The notes below the pieces were generated by a model that worked only from the letters and a program-made list of their open reading frames with translations, searched no databases and had not been told where the DNA came from. Source: Isochrysis galbana (taxonomy: Eukaryota > Haptophyta > Isochrysidales > Isochrysidaceae). From it: 64,000 nt of DNA. Within the stretch, counting starts at the first letter, position 1. Each line of letters begins with the position of its first letter. The DNA lies in NCBI GenBank assembly GCA_018136815.1, contig CM030944.1, positions 620,456-684,455 of the forward strand, read 5' to 3'. Below, one piece after another: positions 31,604 through 42,278 of this stretch. Position numbers and translations under genes: made by a program.

Positions 31604-34318
31604 CTGAGGCTTAACCCGGACCATCGAGCGAAGAAGCTTATGAATGTGCTCGTCCGATCCACACTCTCCGCAGCCAGCCTCACACAGAAAGCGGATATAT
31701 GGCTGACAGATGACGGGGTTGTGAGCACCGTCTCCCGTGCCATATTTCCAGGCTTCGCTGGATGGAGTGCCAGGAGGAGCGTGAGGTCGGAAAGCGCAGA
31801 AGGCACAGCCGTTTTCGTTCGTCCATTCGGTGATTCCCCTATTGATATCGTCCGTCCGTGGAGTTTCCATTGAATTATCGGCCGGTCGGCACTTTGCTAG
31901 CGCCGCCGAGACCCTTGGGTGCTTGGCATAGCCTGCTACGGCCCAGAAGCGGGCTCGGGCCCGATTCCAAAGCTCGGGCGTCCACCGGGATACGCCCAAA
32001 TCGGGCGGTAGCCCTTGGCCGTTCGCCGGCGGATCGCAGCGACGGCTGGGCGGCCGAGACGAGCCTCCCTTTCGACCCGGTGGATCGGTCAGTATAGCCG
32101 GCAACGGTGAGTTGGAGTGGTAACTTGCCGGCGGTGCAGCAGCCCGATAATCAGGCTTCGAAGCAGGCGAATGTCCCTGTCCGCGAAGAGCTTCCGCCAC
32201 GGTAGCTTGGACGGCCGCCTGCACGGCGGCAACCATGTCCGTGGTCGAAGCGGTCTTCTGGGACGAGGAAGTCTCGTTCTTTGCCTCGCCTGAGGCCTTA
32301 GTGCGTACGCTAGCCACGGTTTGCTTCGTCAAGGGCCGGGATTGATGACGCTTCACCCGGGCCTGCTCGTAAGGGCTGAGGTACCGTTGGCAGAGGTTGA
32401 CGCACGAGAGCGCCGACCGACCTAGCTCGTGGTTCTCTACGCGGAAACGAGTCTCCGCGAGCACCTCCGCAAATTTAATAGCATTATCGACGCCGCGCTG
32501 AGGATCAACCTTATCGTTTCGAATGATTTCTTCGAACCTCTGGTTGATCTCATGGGCCATGTTTGGGTGATCCCACACGTTGGTGGAGTCAACCGCGGAA
32601 TCGCCAAGCTTGCGGATGTAGGCGCGAACCAAATTCTTGCTGAGCTCACATAGATCAGCGCCGGCCTCGCGCTCCCTCATGCGGTCCCACTCCATCGACG
32701 CCGAGTCTTTCGCGAAACCATCGGCCCCGTTTGCGAAGGTCCCGTCGCATTTGCGAAGAAGGACGTCAGCAGCGAGGACAGGGTTGAGAGCGAGAGCGCG
32801 ATCCTCCACTAGATCAAGGAGGAAGGCGAAGATGCGGGAATTGCCGCTGGAATTGGCGCCGGCTGCCGCGAGGAGGGAGGTAAATATTTCGCGATGATCG
32901 CAGCCGAGCGCTAGTGCCCGCTCCAACGGCTTGATGAGCGTGAGTCGAAATTCGTTCCAGGCTGTTGCCGCCGTTTGCACGTTATCGGAGGCGAGGGCCT
33001 TTGGGAAGCGGAGCTCCGAAAGCTCTTTGCCCATCCTGACCTGATGGTGAAGGGTTTGCTCGGCTGAAAAGCGGCTACGCACCCATTTGAGCAAGTGGTC
33101 CTCCTCCATGAAAATTCGGCAATGCCAAACGTTGCCCGCCAGGGAGAGGTTGCTCTTCAAAATGGTGTGGATGAGCTCATGCTCGTCGGAGTCGCGGTAA
33201 AGTGCGGCCAGATCGCGTGAGGGCAGGGCGAGGAGATTTTTCCACTCGCTTACAACTGCCTCTCGCTCATCCATCCCCACCGCAAGGCAGGGGTCGCGAG
33301 GGTGGCGGAACGGCACCACCGGGGTCGGGCCCCGGTAAGGGCTCTGATCCTGGCGGCGGGATTCCGATTTGGAGGTCGGGTACGCCGACCGTGGAACCCT
33401 AGTAGCCGGAGAGGCGTGGCCCTTTTGGTCTAGGGCAGGAGGCTCGTCCATGGATGGTTCCTTCTGAGCCGGCCTAGCAGAATCCGCAGCCGCCTCGGTC
33501 CGATCCATGGACGGACTTGAAGTGGGCTCTTGGCGGGCTTGGAGTAGCTGAGTCAGGGCTTTGAACCCTGCTTCAACTTGATCCCGGAGAAGCCCCTCCC
33601 TCGCCTCTGCCGCGGCAAGGGATGACTGTAGGCGCTCCACAGCCCCTTTTAGGGTGTTGGTCTGCGCTTGAAGCCTTGCCATTTCCGCATCCTGACGCGC
33701 CGCGGCCGTCTCGATCGGGGTGATCTCTTGATCAAAGACCCCTTTTGATGACGGCGGGGCATAGTCCCGGTAAGCGGGGCTTCGGAAGCTGATCCCCTCC
33801 CCTTCACCGACCTCAGACTCATCATCTCGAAGGTGAGGAGGGGGGTCAAACTGAATCAGAGGGAGGGGACCCTCCTCCACCTCATTGGCCAACTCAGCGA
33901 CGCTGAAGTTGGCCTCATGCGGGAGAGGGTCATGCTCCACCATGGCCCGCTGTGATTGCACCCGGTGGGTGCCGAAGGAAGCGGACAAATCCTCGCCATC
34001 CGCCACGAGCTGATCGGAGCCAGTCGTGGAGATAGCAGCCGGGGTGATGGGTGCCATTGGTGTAGCCTCAGAAGCCGTGGGATCACTCGGACATCCCACG
34101 GGAGCAAAAGCTGCAGCGGGCAGAGAAGGTTCCCTGAGGGGTTCCTCCTCTGCGGCCGAGGACGCAAGCTTCGATTTCGTGCTTGTCGAGTCGAGCGCTA
34201 CCGGAGGGCTCTGAGCCACTCCGTCGCGAGCGGCACCGGCGGCTAGCGCGGCGCTTTGTCCCTCCTCCCCACCGGGAGTCGGGTGAATGAAATTCTGGAC
34301 TGGGTCGGGCAACCCCAT
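31601..34318 (-). CDS. gag: gag polyprotein
   Basis: 905 codons from ATG (34318) to UAG (31601). The ATG is the first in a frame that opens further upstream, and it lies inside the 5' LTR, as Ty1 gag does in yeast. A helical coiled-coil segment (about residues 225-285) follows a disordered N-terminus. A capsid-like helical part spans the middle, with no detectable similarity by eye. Near the C-terminus there is a Cys/His cluster (ENGCAFCAFRPH, then ICQPYIRFLCEAGCGECGSDEHIH) that could bind zinc but is not the usual CCHC knuckle. The UAG is followed by GGG and by an open frame in the same phase, which fits stop-codon readthrough to make Gag-Pol. Gag would form the particle in which cDNA is made. 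Confidence 0.85.
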   Translation of the reverse strand: MGLPDPVQNFIHPTPGGEEGQSAALAAGAARDGVAQSPPVALDSTSTKSKLASSAAEEEPLREPSLPAAAFAPVGCPSDPTASEATPMAPITPAAISTTGSDQLVADGEDLSASFGTHRVQSQRAMVEHDPLPHEANFSVAELANEVEEGPLPLIQFDPPPHLRDDESEVGEGEGISFRSPAYRDYAPPSSKGVFDQEITPIETAAARQDAEMARLQAQTNTLKGAVERLQSSLAAAEAREGLLRDQVEAGFKALTQLLQARQEPTSSPSMDRTEAAADSARPAQKEPSMDEPPALDQKGHASPATRVPRSAYPTSKSESRRQDQSPYRGPTPVVPFRHPRDPCLAVGMDEREAVVSEWKNLLALPSRDLAALYRDSDEHELIHTILKSNLSLAGNVWHCRIFMEEDHLLKWVRSRFSAEQTLHHQVRMGKELSELRFPKALASDNVQTAATAWNEFRLTLIKPLERALALGCDHREIFTSLLAAAGANSSGNSRIFAFLLDLVEDRALALNPVLAADVLLRKCDGTFANGADGFAKDSASMEWDRMREREAGADLCELSKNLVRAYIRKLGDSAVDSTNVWDHPNMAHEINQRFEEIIRNDKVDPQRGVDNAIKFAEVLAETRFRVENHELGRSALSCVNLCQRYLSPYEQARVKRHQSRPLTKQTVASVRTKASGEAKNETSSSQKTASTTDMVAAVQAAVQATVAEALRGQGHSPASKPDYRAAAPPASYHSNSPLPAILTDPPGRKGGSSRPPSRRCDPPANGQGLPPDLGVSRWTPELWNRARARFWAVAGYAKHPRVSAALAKCRPADNSMETPRTDDINRGITEWTNENGCAFCAFRPHAPPGTPSSEAWKYGTGDGAHNPVICQPYIRFLCEAGCGECGSDEHIHKLLRSMVRVKPQ

Positions 34319-35501
34319 TCGGGTGTATGGACAGGGAACGAACGGCGAACGAAGGACTGTGGGGCGGCGAGGCGCTCCTAGCGGCCCTAGTGTGTTGGGC
34401 TTTAAGAGATTGTTAGACCTACAAAGAACTCTTCCCTCAGGGAGGGAGCCTAGGCTGCTTGAGTGCAGCGACGCAGCGAACAACGACGGACAAAGAGCCT
34501 GAGAACAACAGGATACACCGACTCACGAACACACCGGAATCATTCACCCAAACAAAGCAAATTATCAAGCAACCGCGACCCCAAATCACCGATAACTCAA
34601 ACACGTCGCGAGAGACGGAGAGAGAGAGCGAGAGAGAGACTCCGCAGCGACGGCCGGAGCGTGTCTCCGTTGTAACTTCCCACGTAGCGGAGAGTCCGAA
34701 GGGGAGCGTCCTGTCGCGCGACCACGGCGATCACTTTGGATACAGATCGCAACGAGATGTCTTCACGACCGAATAAATCTTGCCGTTGAGCGTGAACCTT
34801 CTAGACGCTTCTAACGAACAACCCTGAGTAGTAACCAAGGGGAAGAAACACCAAAGGGGCCAAGGCTTGCATGTAACTTGCATCAAGGGGAAAGATTCCC
34901 TCACCTAGGAAGCGAACCTACACCGATCTCCAAGGGGAGATGGCAAATTAAACCTCAAATCTCGAGCGGCTAGAGCAACCGACTCGCTCGCCAAAACCTT
35001 GACCGAGAAGAAAGAAGCAAGGACCTACAAGCCAAGGGTAGCGGACCTAGGGAATGTGAGAGGAAATTTCCGAACGCCAACGCCAAACGCCGAACGCGGG
35101 GATTCAACGAAACCCTAACCAGGCCAAGCAGAACCTACGAAGAACAGGCCTGGACAACAACGAAAGTCAGCAGGTCCCAAGAAAGAACCGGAACCCAACA
35201 AGAAACAACAAGCCTTGCAAGAAGCTAAACAAGCCTTCACAAGGTAACTCGAGAGCCTGAGACAAGCGCGCAGCGAGTGACAGGCGACCTGGCTCCTTTG
35301 GGTCAAGATTACCCGAAAGGAGGAAACCTGGAATCTAGACCTGACAAACAGGCTAGAAGGAACGAAACGAGAACTCGAATTCTAGATCGCTAGGGACGAA
35401 CCCTACCAACCTAGGTATGCCTGAGCTTCACCGTGTGGCCGCACGGCGAAGGACCTGGAATCAAGAGCCTGGAAATCGCATCATCTGGGATGAATGCGAC
35501 A
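34184..35501 (-). repeat. 5' LTR
   Basis: 1318 bp, TGTCGAG to TGCGACA, apparently identical to 8860-10177. The element's promoter and the gag ATG lie within it. Directly downstream on the minus strand the sequence is AGCACGAAATCGAAGC, which does not start with TGG and does not look like the complement of a tRNA 3' end. Confidence 0.93.
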
Positions 35502-35506
35502 CACCG
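35502..35506. other. Target-site duplication, right
   Basis: CACCG directly after the LTR, matching 8855-8859. The agreement between the far left and the far right flank supports one insertion spanning both assembled copies. Confidence 0.9.
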
Positions 35507-36649
<1,143 letters not shown>

Positions 36650-38896
36650 ATGGCACCGTCGCGCCTCACGGCGCCGCTTGCCCGTCCGCCTGCTCTGCTC
36701 GGTCTGATTGAGCGCGGCGAGGTGCTCGAGCACGGTCGGATGCAGCAACTCGACGCGGTCGGCGCCATACTCAACGATTGCGCGCCACGCCTCCCACCCA
36801 GCTGGCAGCTGCCATTCGAGTGGGCTCTGGCGGAGCTGCGAAAGGTCGAGAGGGAGGTCGAGGGAGTCAGCCTTGTCTCTGTGTACGCGCGCGGCTCGAT
36901 CCCGCGCGGGCTTGGGCTGCCGGGCCGCTCCGACATCGACGCGATCGCTTTTCTCACCGTCGCTGACGCTGACGCCATGCACCGCCTGACGCTCTGGCGT
37001 GAAGGCATGCGCAGCCGGACGGATGCTGCCGTGCGCGAGTTTGCGCCGCTCATCTGCGGGATGGATCTGTCGCTGCTGCCGTTTATGGAAGCGTCAGCTA
37101 TTGGGCACTGGCTGCACTTCGCATCGCAATCCAACACGAGCGCCCCCTATGGGGCTCGTGCACCGAGACTTACCCCATTTGACTTGCGCCAGCTCGACGC
37201 CTTCCGGGTGAAGACGCAAGGCTTGTGCATCTACGGTACTGACTTTGCGTGCCGACTTCCTAGCTTCACCCCGCGCCAAGGGGGGCTGATACACGGACTC
37301 CGAATGGACAGTGTCCGGGCGGCTAGAGCGTTTGATTGGTTCATGCAGCAGGCCTCCATTGAGCAGGCGCAAGAGGTCGGTGTGTGGCTAGCGAAGCGCG
37401 CACTGCGTGCAGGCATGGAGATGGTCGCTGAGGAGGTTGGCGGATACAGCCGCGACCTGCTGCCGTGCTATGAAGCCATGGCTTCGAGGTTCGCTGCGGA
37501 GGGCCCCTCCACGATAACATCGGTGAGTCTAGCTGCGCTGTTCGACGCACAGGAATCTACTGGCGAGGCTGTCGCCGTAGCTGCTATTGCTGCGCTGCGC
37601 GGCGCTTGTGCACCAAAATTAGAGAGTTGCAGGAATCTTGCCGATAACAGCAAGCCCGCTGATCGAAGTGCTCGCTTGGAAATCAAGCCAGCGGATGCCT
37701 CTGCCACGGAAGAAGCGGCAAACATAATGAATGCGGCCCAGGAGCTGGCTCAGCTGCTGGACCACGTGAATCTCGCGATGGATTCTCGCTTCACTCCTCT
37801 CACGTCGATCGAACAACTTCCCGAACCGCCACCGCTCGCAGATGCATCGCAGTCCTCACCACTGCCTGCAGTCATGCAGGCTGCGAATGCCGCCCGGCTG
37901 CAGCTGCTGCGTTGGGCGCCCACAGCCTTGGTCGCCGCTGCCGAGCATCACATCGTCGAGGACAGCTTGCCAGAGCTCCAGCTCCCACAGCTTCCCTCAG
38001 TTGCCAAGGTGCAATGGGACGAGGGTTCTGATGCATGTGCAGCCAGTTGGCTGAGGCATCGGCGCCGGCGCATCGAGCAGGTGACAAGAGTGCAAGAGCA
38101 ACCCCTGCTGCTGCGAGGGGCATCGGCCGAGCTTGGTGACAGTTATCTCGGCCCCACTAGCTGGAATTTTCTCACTCTGCCGTTCCTGATTCCTAAGGGC
38201 TCTGTACGCGTCTCAGCGGGCCCTGCTGTCGTCTTTTGCCGTGATGAGCACCCGATGATCGATAGTGGCGAATTTTTCCCTCCGTCGCGCGTGGTGCAAG
38301 CCATGCCCACAGCCGAGTTCTTGGCGAGACTGTGTCGTGGGAGCGCCAGTGCGGAGGCCTTGCGTGGCAAGGGCTACAGGAGCTCAGGCAGGGCCTGGGA
38401 GATTCCCCCGCCGCTCTTCTATGGTGATAATGAGCGCGTCTACATGCAGGCAGACGTGCCCAGCTGGTTACAAGCGGAATGGCAGGTGCCTAGCGAATGG
38501 AGGGGCTGGGGAGACGCACGAAGCGCGCAGCCGATGAGGCTCTGGGTGTCGGCGCATGGCTCCATCTCCCCGTTGCATTTCGATTCTGCGGGATCCTTCC
38601 TCTGCCAGTTGCGTGGCAAGAAGCGCGTTGTGCTGTTCCCACCTTGTGCAATGGATCGGCTGTACCCCTACCCAATGGGACACCCTCTCTTCCGAAGGTC
38701 TCGGGTCGACCTGTACGAGTCCGTGGAACGGCGGCGTCGCTGGTTCCCCGCATTCGACAGGGATGACGCCGGCCCCCAACAAGCGGTCGAAGCCTTGCTA
38801 GACGAGGGCGACGTCTTGCTGCTCCCACCACTGTGGTGGCATCACGTGGAGACCATGTCCTCGCTGAGCGTTTCCGTGGGTGCGAGGTATGTATGA
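36650..38896 (+). CDS. Fusion of a nucleotidyltransferase-like domain and a JmjC/cupin-8 oxygenase
   Basis: A single uninterrupted frame of 748 codons. The N-terminal third carries a DNA polymerase beta-type nucleotidyltransferase signature: VYARGSIPRG (GS at residues 82-83) followed by SDIDAIAF (D95 and D97). A helical region without recognised domain follows. The C-terminal 270 residues are a cupin-8/JmjC fold: EQPLLLRGA near its start, then PLHFD (H643 and D645) and WWHHVE (H731) as the Fe(II) triad, with RLRGKKRV-like and DVLLLPP strands typical of FIH/JMJD5-type 2-oxoglutarate hydroxylases. Expected activities are transfer of a nucleotide to an unknown acceptor and hydroxylation of a protein or RNA residue. 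The substrate cannot be told. The start is the first ATG after the CT repeat. GC-rich codon use is uniform throughout, which argues against an accidental join of two genes. Confidence 0.85.
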   Translation: MAPSRLTAPLARPPALLGLIERGEVLEHGRMQQLDAVGAILNDCAPRLPPSWQLPFEWALAELRKVEREVEGVSLVSVYARGSIPRGLGLPGRSDIDAIAFLTVADADAMHRLTLWREGMRSRTDAAVREFAPLICGMDLSLLPFMEASAIGHWLHFASQSNTSAPYGARAPRLTPFDLRQLDAFRVKTQGLCIYGTDFACRLPSFTPRQGGLIHGLRMDSVRAARAFDWFMQQASIEQAQEVGVWLAKRALRAGMEMVAEEVGGYSRDLLPCYEAMASRFAAEGPSTITSVSLAALFDAQESTGEAVAVAAIAALRGACAPKLESCRNLADNSKPADRSARLEIKPADASATEEAANIMNAAQELAQLLDHVNLAMDSRFTPLTSIEQLPEPPPLADASQSSPLPAVMQAANAARLQLLRWAPTALVAAAEHHIVEDSLPELQLPQLPSVAKVQWDEGSDACAASWLRHRRRRIEQVTRVQEQPLLLRGASAELGDSYLGPTSWNFLTLPFLIPKGSVRVSAGPAVVFCRDEHPMIDSGEFFPPSRVVQAMPTAEFLARLCRGSASAEALRGKGYRSSGRAWEIPPPLFYGDNERVYMQADVPSWLQAEWQVPSEWRGWGDARSAQPMRLWVSAHGSISPLHFDSAGSFLCQLRGKKRVVLFPPCAMDRLYPYPMGHPLFRRSRVDLYESVERRRRWFPAFDRDDAGPQQAVEALLDEGDVLLLPPLWWHHVETMSSLSVSVGARYV

Positions 38897-40067
38897 ACTC
38901 GACGCCTTGGGTAGTGCGTAACGGCAAGGACCATCTTCGAGCTTTGGTCTCTGCTCCCAACTGAAGAGAGGCCATGGCCTCATATAGCAATATGGCGTGT
39001 CAGGGAGCGCCTTCCACTCGCTCCCCGCGCACAGCGGATGCACACAACGATCAAGATATGCGTCGCCCCGTCCGAAGATAACTGGTGGCGCGTGTAATTT
39101 CCTAAATTTTAGTTTAAGGGGAAAGGGTGTGACAAGTCACATCGGAGCCCCACAAGTCCCACGTCCCACTTGAGCAGTGCCTCCTAGCGCTCTAGCTACG
39201 GCTCCGTAAGGCGGCCCGAGGCGCTATAAGCGGGCTCAATTGGCCATTCCTTATTGAATTCCATTTCCTTGTGAATGCATGCAGCATCTACATATACATG
39301 CTGTGCCACTAGGCTGAGGTCAGGATTTCGTTTTCAACTTTTCAACTCGCCCAAATTTTGATTGAAATTTCGTTCAGATTTCGAGCCCACGCCCCCAAAT
39401 TTTGATGATATTTCGGGATTTCGCGTGGCGGCACTAATTTTTTAGTAGGCTCACGCGTCATCAGCCCTCAGCCCTTATACTTATCCTTATATCTATCTAT
39501 TGTCTATTGCCCTAGCGTGGTAGCCCGCGACGAAAAAAGTATTCGACGCCATATTAATTTTTCTGAGCATTAGTACCACTACTCTCACTAGCCCGGCACT
39601 AACACGACAGCCCTCAGCGCACCTGCCCGTACACCTTGGCGCGTGCTGTTGTCACAGATACATACTCCTATGCACCCTTCCACATCTCCCCCCTCGCAGG
39701 CCCCCGGCCCCCATTCTAACTCCCCACAAGTTAGAATGAGGGAGAACCCATTGAGGCGGACCGAACGACGCCGGCCGACTCTCCGGGAAAAAGCACCGAG
39801 GACCTCTCGTCAAAAAAGGAGAGCGGCCCTTACAGCTCGCGCCGCGAGCGGTCCTCGAAGAAATAAATGACTGCGCCCCCCGATACCTGCCACAGGGACG
39901 TCTTGAGCCACTCCCTTCTTCTCGCCTCTCCTGTCGCCAGCCGCCCCCCTTCGCCCGTTTGCTAACGCAAACGGGGCTCGTTTCTCACCACACTCCATCG
40001 GGGGGGGTGCAAATCCCCCCTCTCCCTCGTTCCATTCTCTTCCGCCCCGGTCCCTGCGGCGCGTCGC
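38897..40067. other. Intergenic region after the JmjC gene
   Basis: No gene recognised. Several AT-rich stretches (for example AAATTTTGAT words at 39350-39410) are flanked by GC-rich ones, which gives a patchwork look. Open frames present are short and in conflict with one another. Confidence 0.5.
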
Positions 40068-40262
40068 CATGCGGCGCGCCATGGCCTGCTCTCAGAGGTC
40101 CTTCAGGGGCGCCCAGAGGGCCAGCAGGGGCAGCTCAGGGGGCAGTGGAGGCTGGGGCTCAGCCCCTGGCCCCCCCTGCCTCTCCCTCGCTCGCCTCGCT
40201 GGCCTTGGGTGCCTCCCTGAGGCCCCTGTCTGCCTGGCGACCAGGGATGGGGGGGGGAGTCA
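40068..40262 (+). repeat. Dispersed repeat family B, copy 1
   Basis: Matches the reverse complement of 43975-44165. Shared blocks include GGGCAGCTCAGGGGGCAG, GGAGGCTGGGGCT, CCCCTGCCTCTCCCTCGCT and CTGTCTGCCT. The two copies are in opposite orientation about 3.8 kb apart. No coding capacity. Confidence 0.75.
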
Positions 40263-40647
40263 GTACGAGAGCAGGCCCATGCGGGCCTGGGAGAGCGGCT
40301 CGCGGCCCGCGCCCACTAGGGGTCTGGGCTGAATTGATGAGTGCCCTGCCCCTGCCAGAGGGCAGGGGCTGGGGTTGAATGTACGGGCCCACCCCGGGGG
40401 GTGTCCGCGATGGAGAGAGGGGGGCGCGAGGCCCCCATTGACCCCCACTTATAAAAGTAGGTTGAAGTATTCGACGCCATAGCCGCCATCACCGCATACA
40501 CCCGCAACCCGAACGGGCTCGTAAACGAAAAGCGAAAGACAGACTCTCCGCCTACCCAGACGCGACCACCCCTGACAGACAGCTTGAAAACTTGAAAACT
40601 CTCTACATCATAGCGTATACATAGCGTGGAGCGTGGGAATACATAAA

Positions 40648-40777
40648 AAAAAACTTCTTAATGATCTCACCGCGCGCGCGACCCTGACTTCCTCCATCTG
40701 ACAGCCGCGCCCGCATCCCTTATCACTCCCTCGCACTCGCCTTGCGGCTCGTCCCCTTGTGCTCTACTTAGGGGCCC
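40648..40777 (+). repeat. Dispersed repeat family D, copy 2
   Basis: Begins with nine A and CTTCTTAATGATCTC, then a CGCGCGCG block, CTCGCCTTGCGGCTC and GTGCTCTACTTAGGGGC. The motif GGAGCGTGGGAATACATAA occurs just before it (about 40629-40648) and again at 40964-40983, so this copy is bracketed by a 19-bp direct repeat. Confidence 0.75.
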
Positions 40778-40974
40778 AGTACTTGGGGTTTCCAGTGGCA
40801 GGCGGCGTGCACCGATCCCCGACGGTCGACTCTTCGGCCTTCCCTCGCGCCATCGAGCGATCGGCTTCTATTGGGATATTTAAGGTTGGGGCTACCTTAA
40901 GAGTCGGACTCGGGGTTATGTATGTACCGGGTCGGCGCTGTTGGGTTTTTTTTTTGGGGGGGGGGAGCGTGGGA

Positions 40975-41870
40975 ATACATAATAAGAGATTTCTACAGAG
41001 TAGAATTCGAGTCATACGAATATCACTACATGCCCATTCTAGATTCCACGAATCCACATTAACAAGGTTCACTACCTTGGTAAGGGGCAAGGGGGGTTCA
41101 CTACCTTGGTAAGGGGCAAGGGGCTTCGCCCCGCCGAACACCCATAGCTTAGTGCGTACTCGCACGGCGGCCCACGGCCCAGGGAGGAAAACCTTAACTA
41201 AAAAAACCCGCTAGAGCTCAAAGCTCAGCATACCCATGCCTTTACCGAAGACGGCAAGGGCAAGTGTAGGCTAAAGATGAGTACCAACGTACCAACCTCG
41301 GTCGTGTAGCGAAAGCGCTCGGCCTCGCCGCCGAAAGACCCTAGATGTTAAACACGGTGTGTCAGGTCTAGAAACACACCAAAAACAGCTGTTTTTGGCT
41401 TTTTTGGAAACACGGTGAAACATAGTACCGAAAACAGCGGGTCATATACATATATAGTGTATTATACATGTATATTTATATCCATCTCCCGTAGGCTCAC
41501 AGCTCACAGCTACCGGTAGTTCCTGTGGGAGTGTAATTGTGATTGTAACTGTCAAGCATGATTGTGTGATTGATGATTGATTGTGTCTTGCATCCAACTA
41601 GCAACTAGGTGGTAGGTGGTAGGTGGTGGTAGCTAGTGGTGTAGTGGTGCAGGTGGGAGTCCAGGCAATCAGGTGGCGGGATTGATTATGCTATGGCTAT
41701 GGCCTCGCTCGCACGCTCACTCACCGCGCGCGCGCAGCGCGCAACCCTCTGTTCCGGACATGGGGGTCTCCTAGAAACACGGTGAAAAACACTGTTTTTG
41801 ACTTCCGTAGAAACACACGGTTCCTGTGTTTAACATCTAGGCGAAAGACTTGCATAAGGTGAAATGTTAG
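40975..41870 (+). repeat. Dispersed repeat family E, copy 1, interrupted by a DNA transposon
   Basis: Matches 45470-45760 in order: GAGTCATACGAATATCACT, GGTTCACTACCTTGG, a CCGCTAGAGCTCA-like block, and a final segment that in the other copy encodes SENTRLVAEALGLAERLA. In this copy that segment has a stop codon, so it is a decayed coding relic of some mobile element. A 29-bp unit beginning GGTTCACTACCTTGG is duplicated in tandem at 41066-41094 and 41095-41123. The copy is split at 41340-41841 by an insertion. Confidence 0.75.
41340..41841. mobile_element. Non-autonomous DNA transposon (MITE-like) with 8-bp target duplication
   Basis: 502 bp with perfect 16-bp terminal inverted repeats, CCTAGATGTTAAACAC, flanked by direct repeats CGAAAGAC at 41332-41339 and 41842-41849. 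The related repeat at 45470-45760 has a single GAAAGAC at the same point, so it shows the empty site. Subterminal regions repeat the word AGAAACAC, and 41379-41398 is a perfect palindrome centred on CAGCTG. No transposase is encoded. An 8-bp duplication is typical of hAT elements, although the terminus lacks the usual CAG start, so the superfamily is open. Confidence 0.88.
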
Positions 41871-42278
41871 CGCCTCGCCCCACCACTGGGGAACACAACA
41901 ACCGTGCGATAAAAAGCAAAATGTGCACAATGCGGATCCGCAACACCCTTAGCTTGAAATTTAAATCTAAAAATTCGAACGAACGCGAAGAGCGATTTTT
42001 TGTGCATAGTATACGAATATTGAAGGACACGCGGATTTATTCATTTATTCGATTGTTCTATCTTTCGCCCGTTCGTTCACGTTGGTGGAGCCGGTCGTTT
42101 CGCCCTCCTTTTCGCTCTCGACCGCGCCACAGCCGGCGGCTCCCACAGGCTCTCCCTCGCGCCGCCCGCCTGCTCTGGTCTCCCTCTCGCCTCGTGGCGA
42201 CGGCTCGCTTGCAACACTCGCCCGACCCCGTCGGAGCAAGCCATTGAGCGCGCCAGCGCATCGCTGTCGCCGTTGCGC

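Larger units (their letters stand above)
22430..35506 (-). mobile_element. Same retrotransposon, second assembled copy
   Basis: Begins inside an LTR directly after the N gap and continues through pol, the Ser-rich region and gag to a complete LTR at 34184-35501, then the CACCG duplication (35502-35506). The half nearest the gap carries many single-base deletions; the distal half, with gag, is clean. The pattern mirrors that of the first copy. Most likely this is the same genomic insertion or its other haplotype. Confidence 0.93.

Noticed and set aside
22430..35506. A second, independent insertion of the retrotransposon
   Set aside because: The repeated 240-bp host flank and the deletion pattern around the N gap fit one locus assembled twice much better than two insertions.
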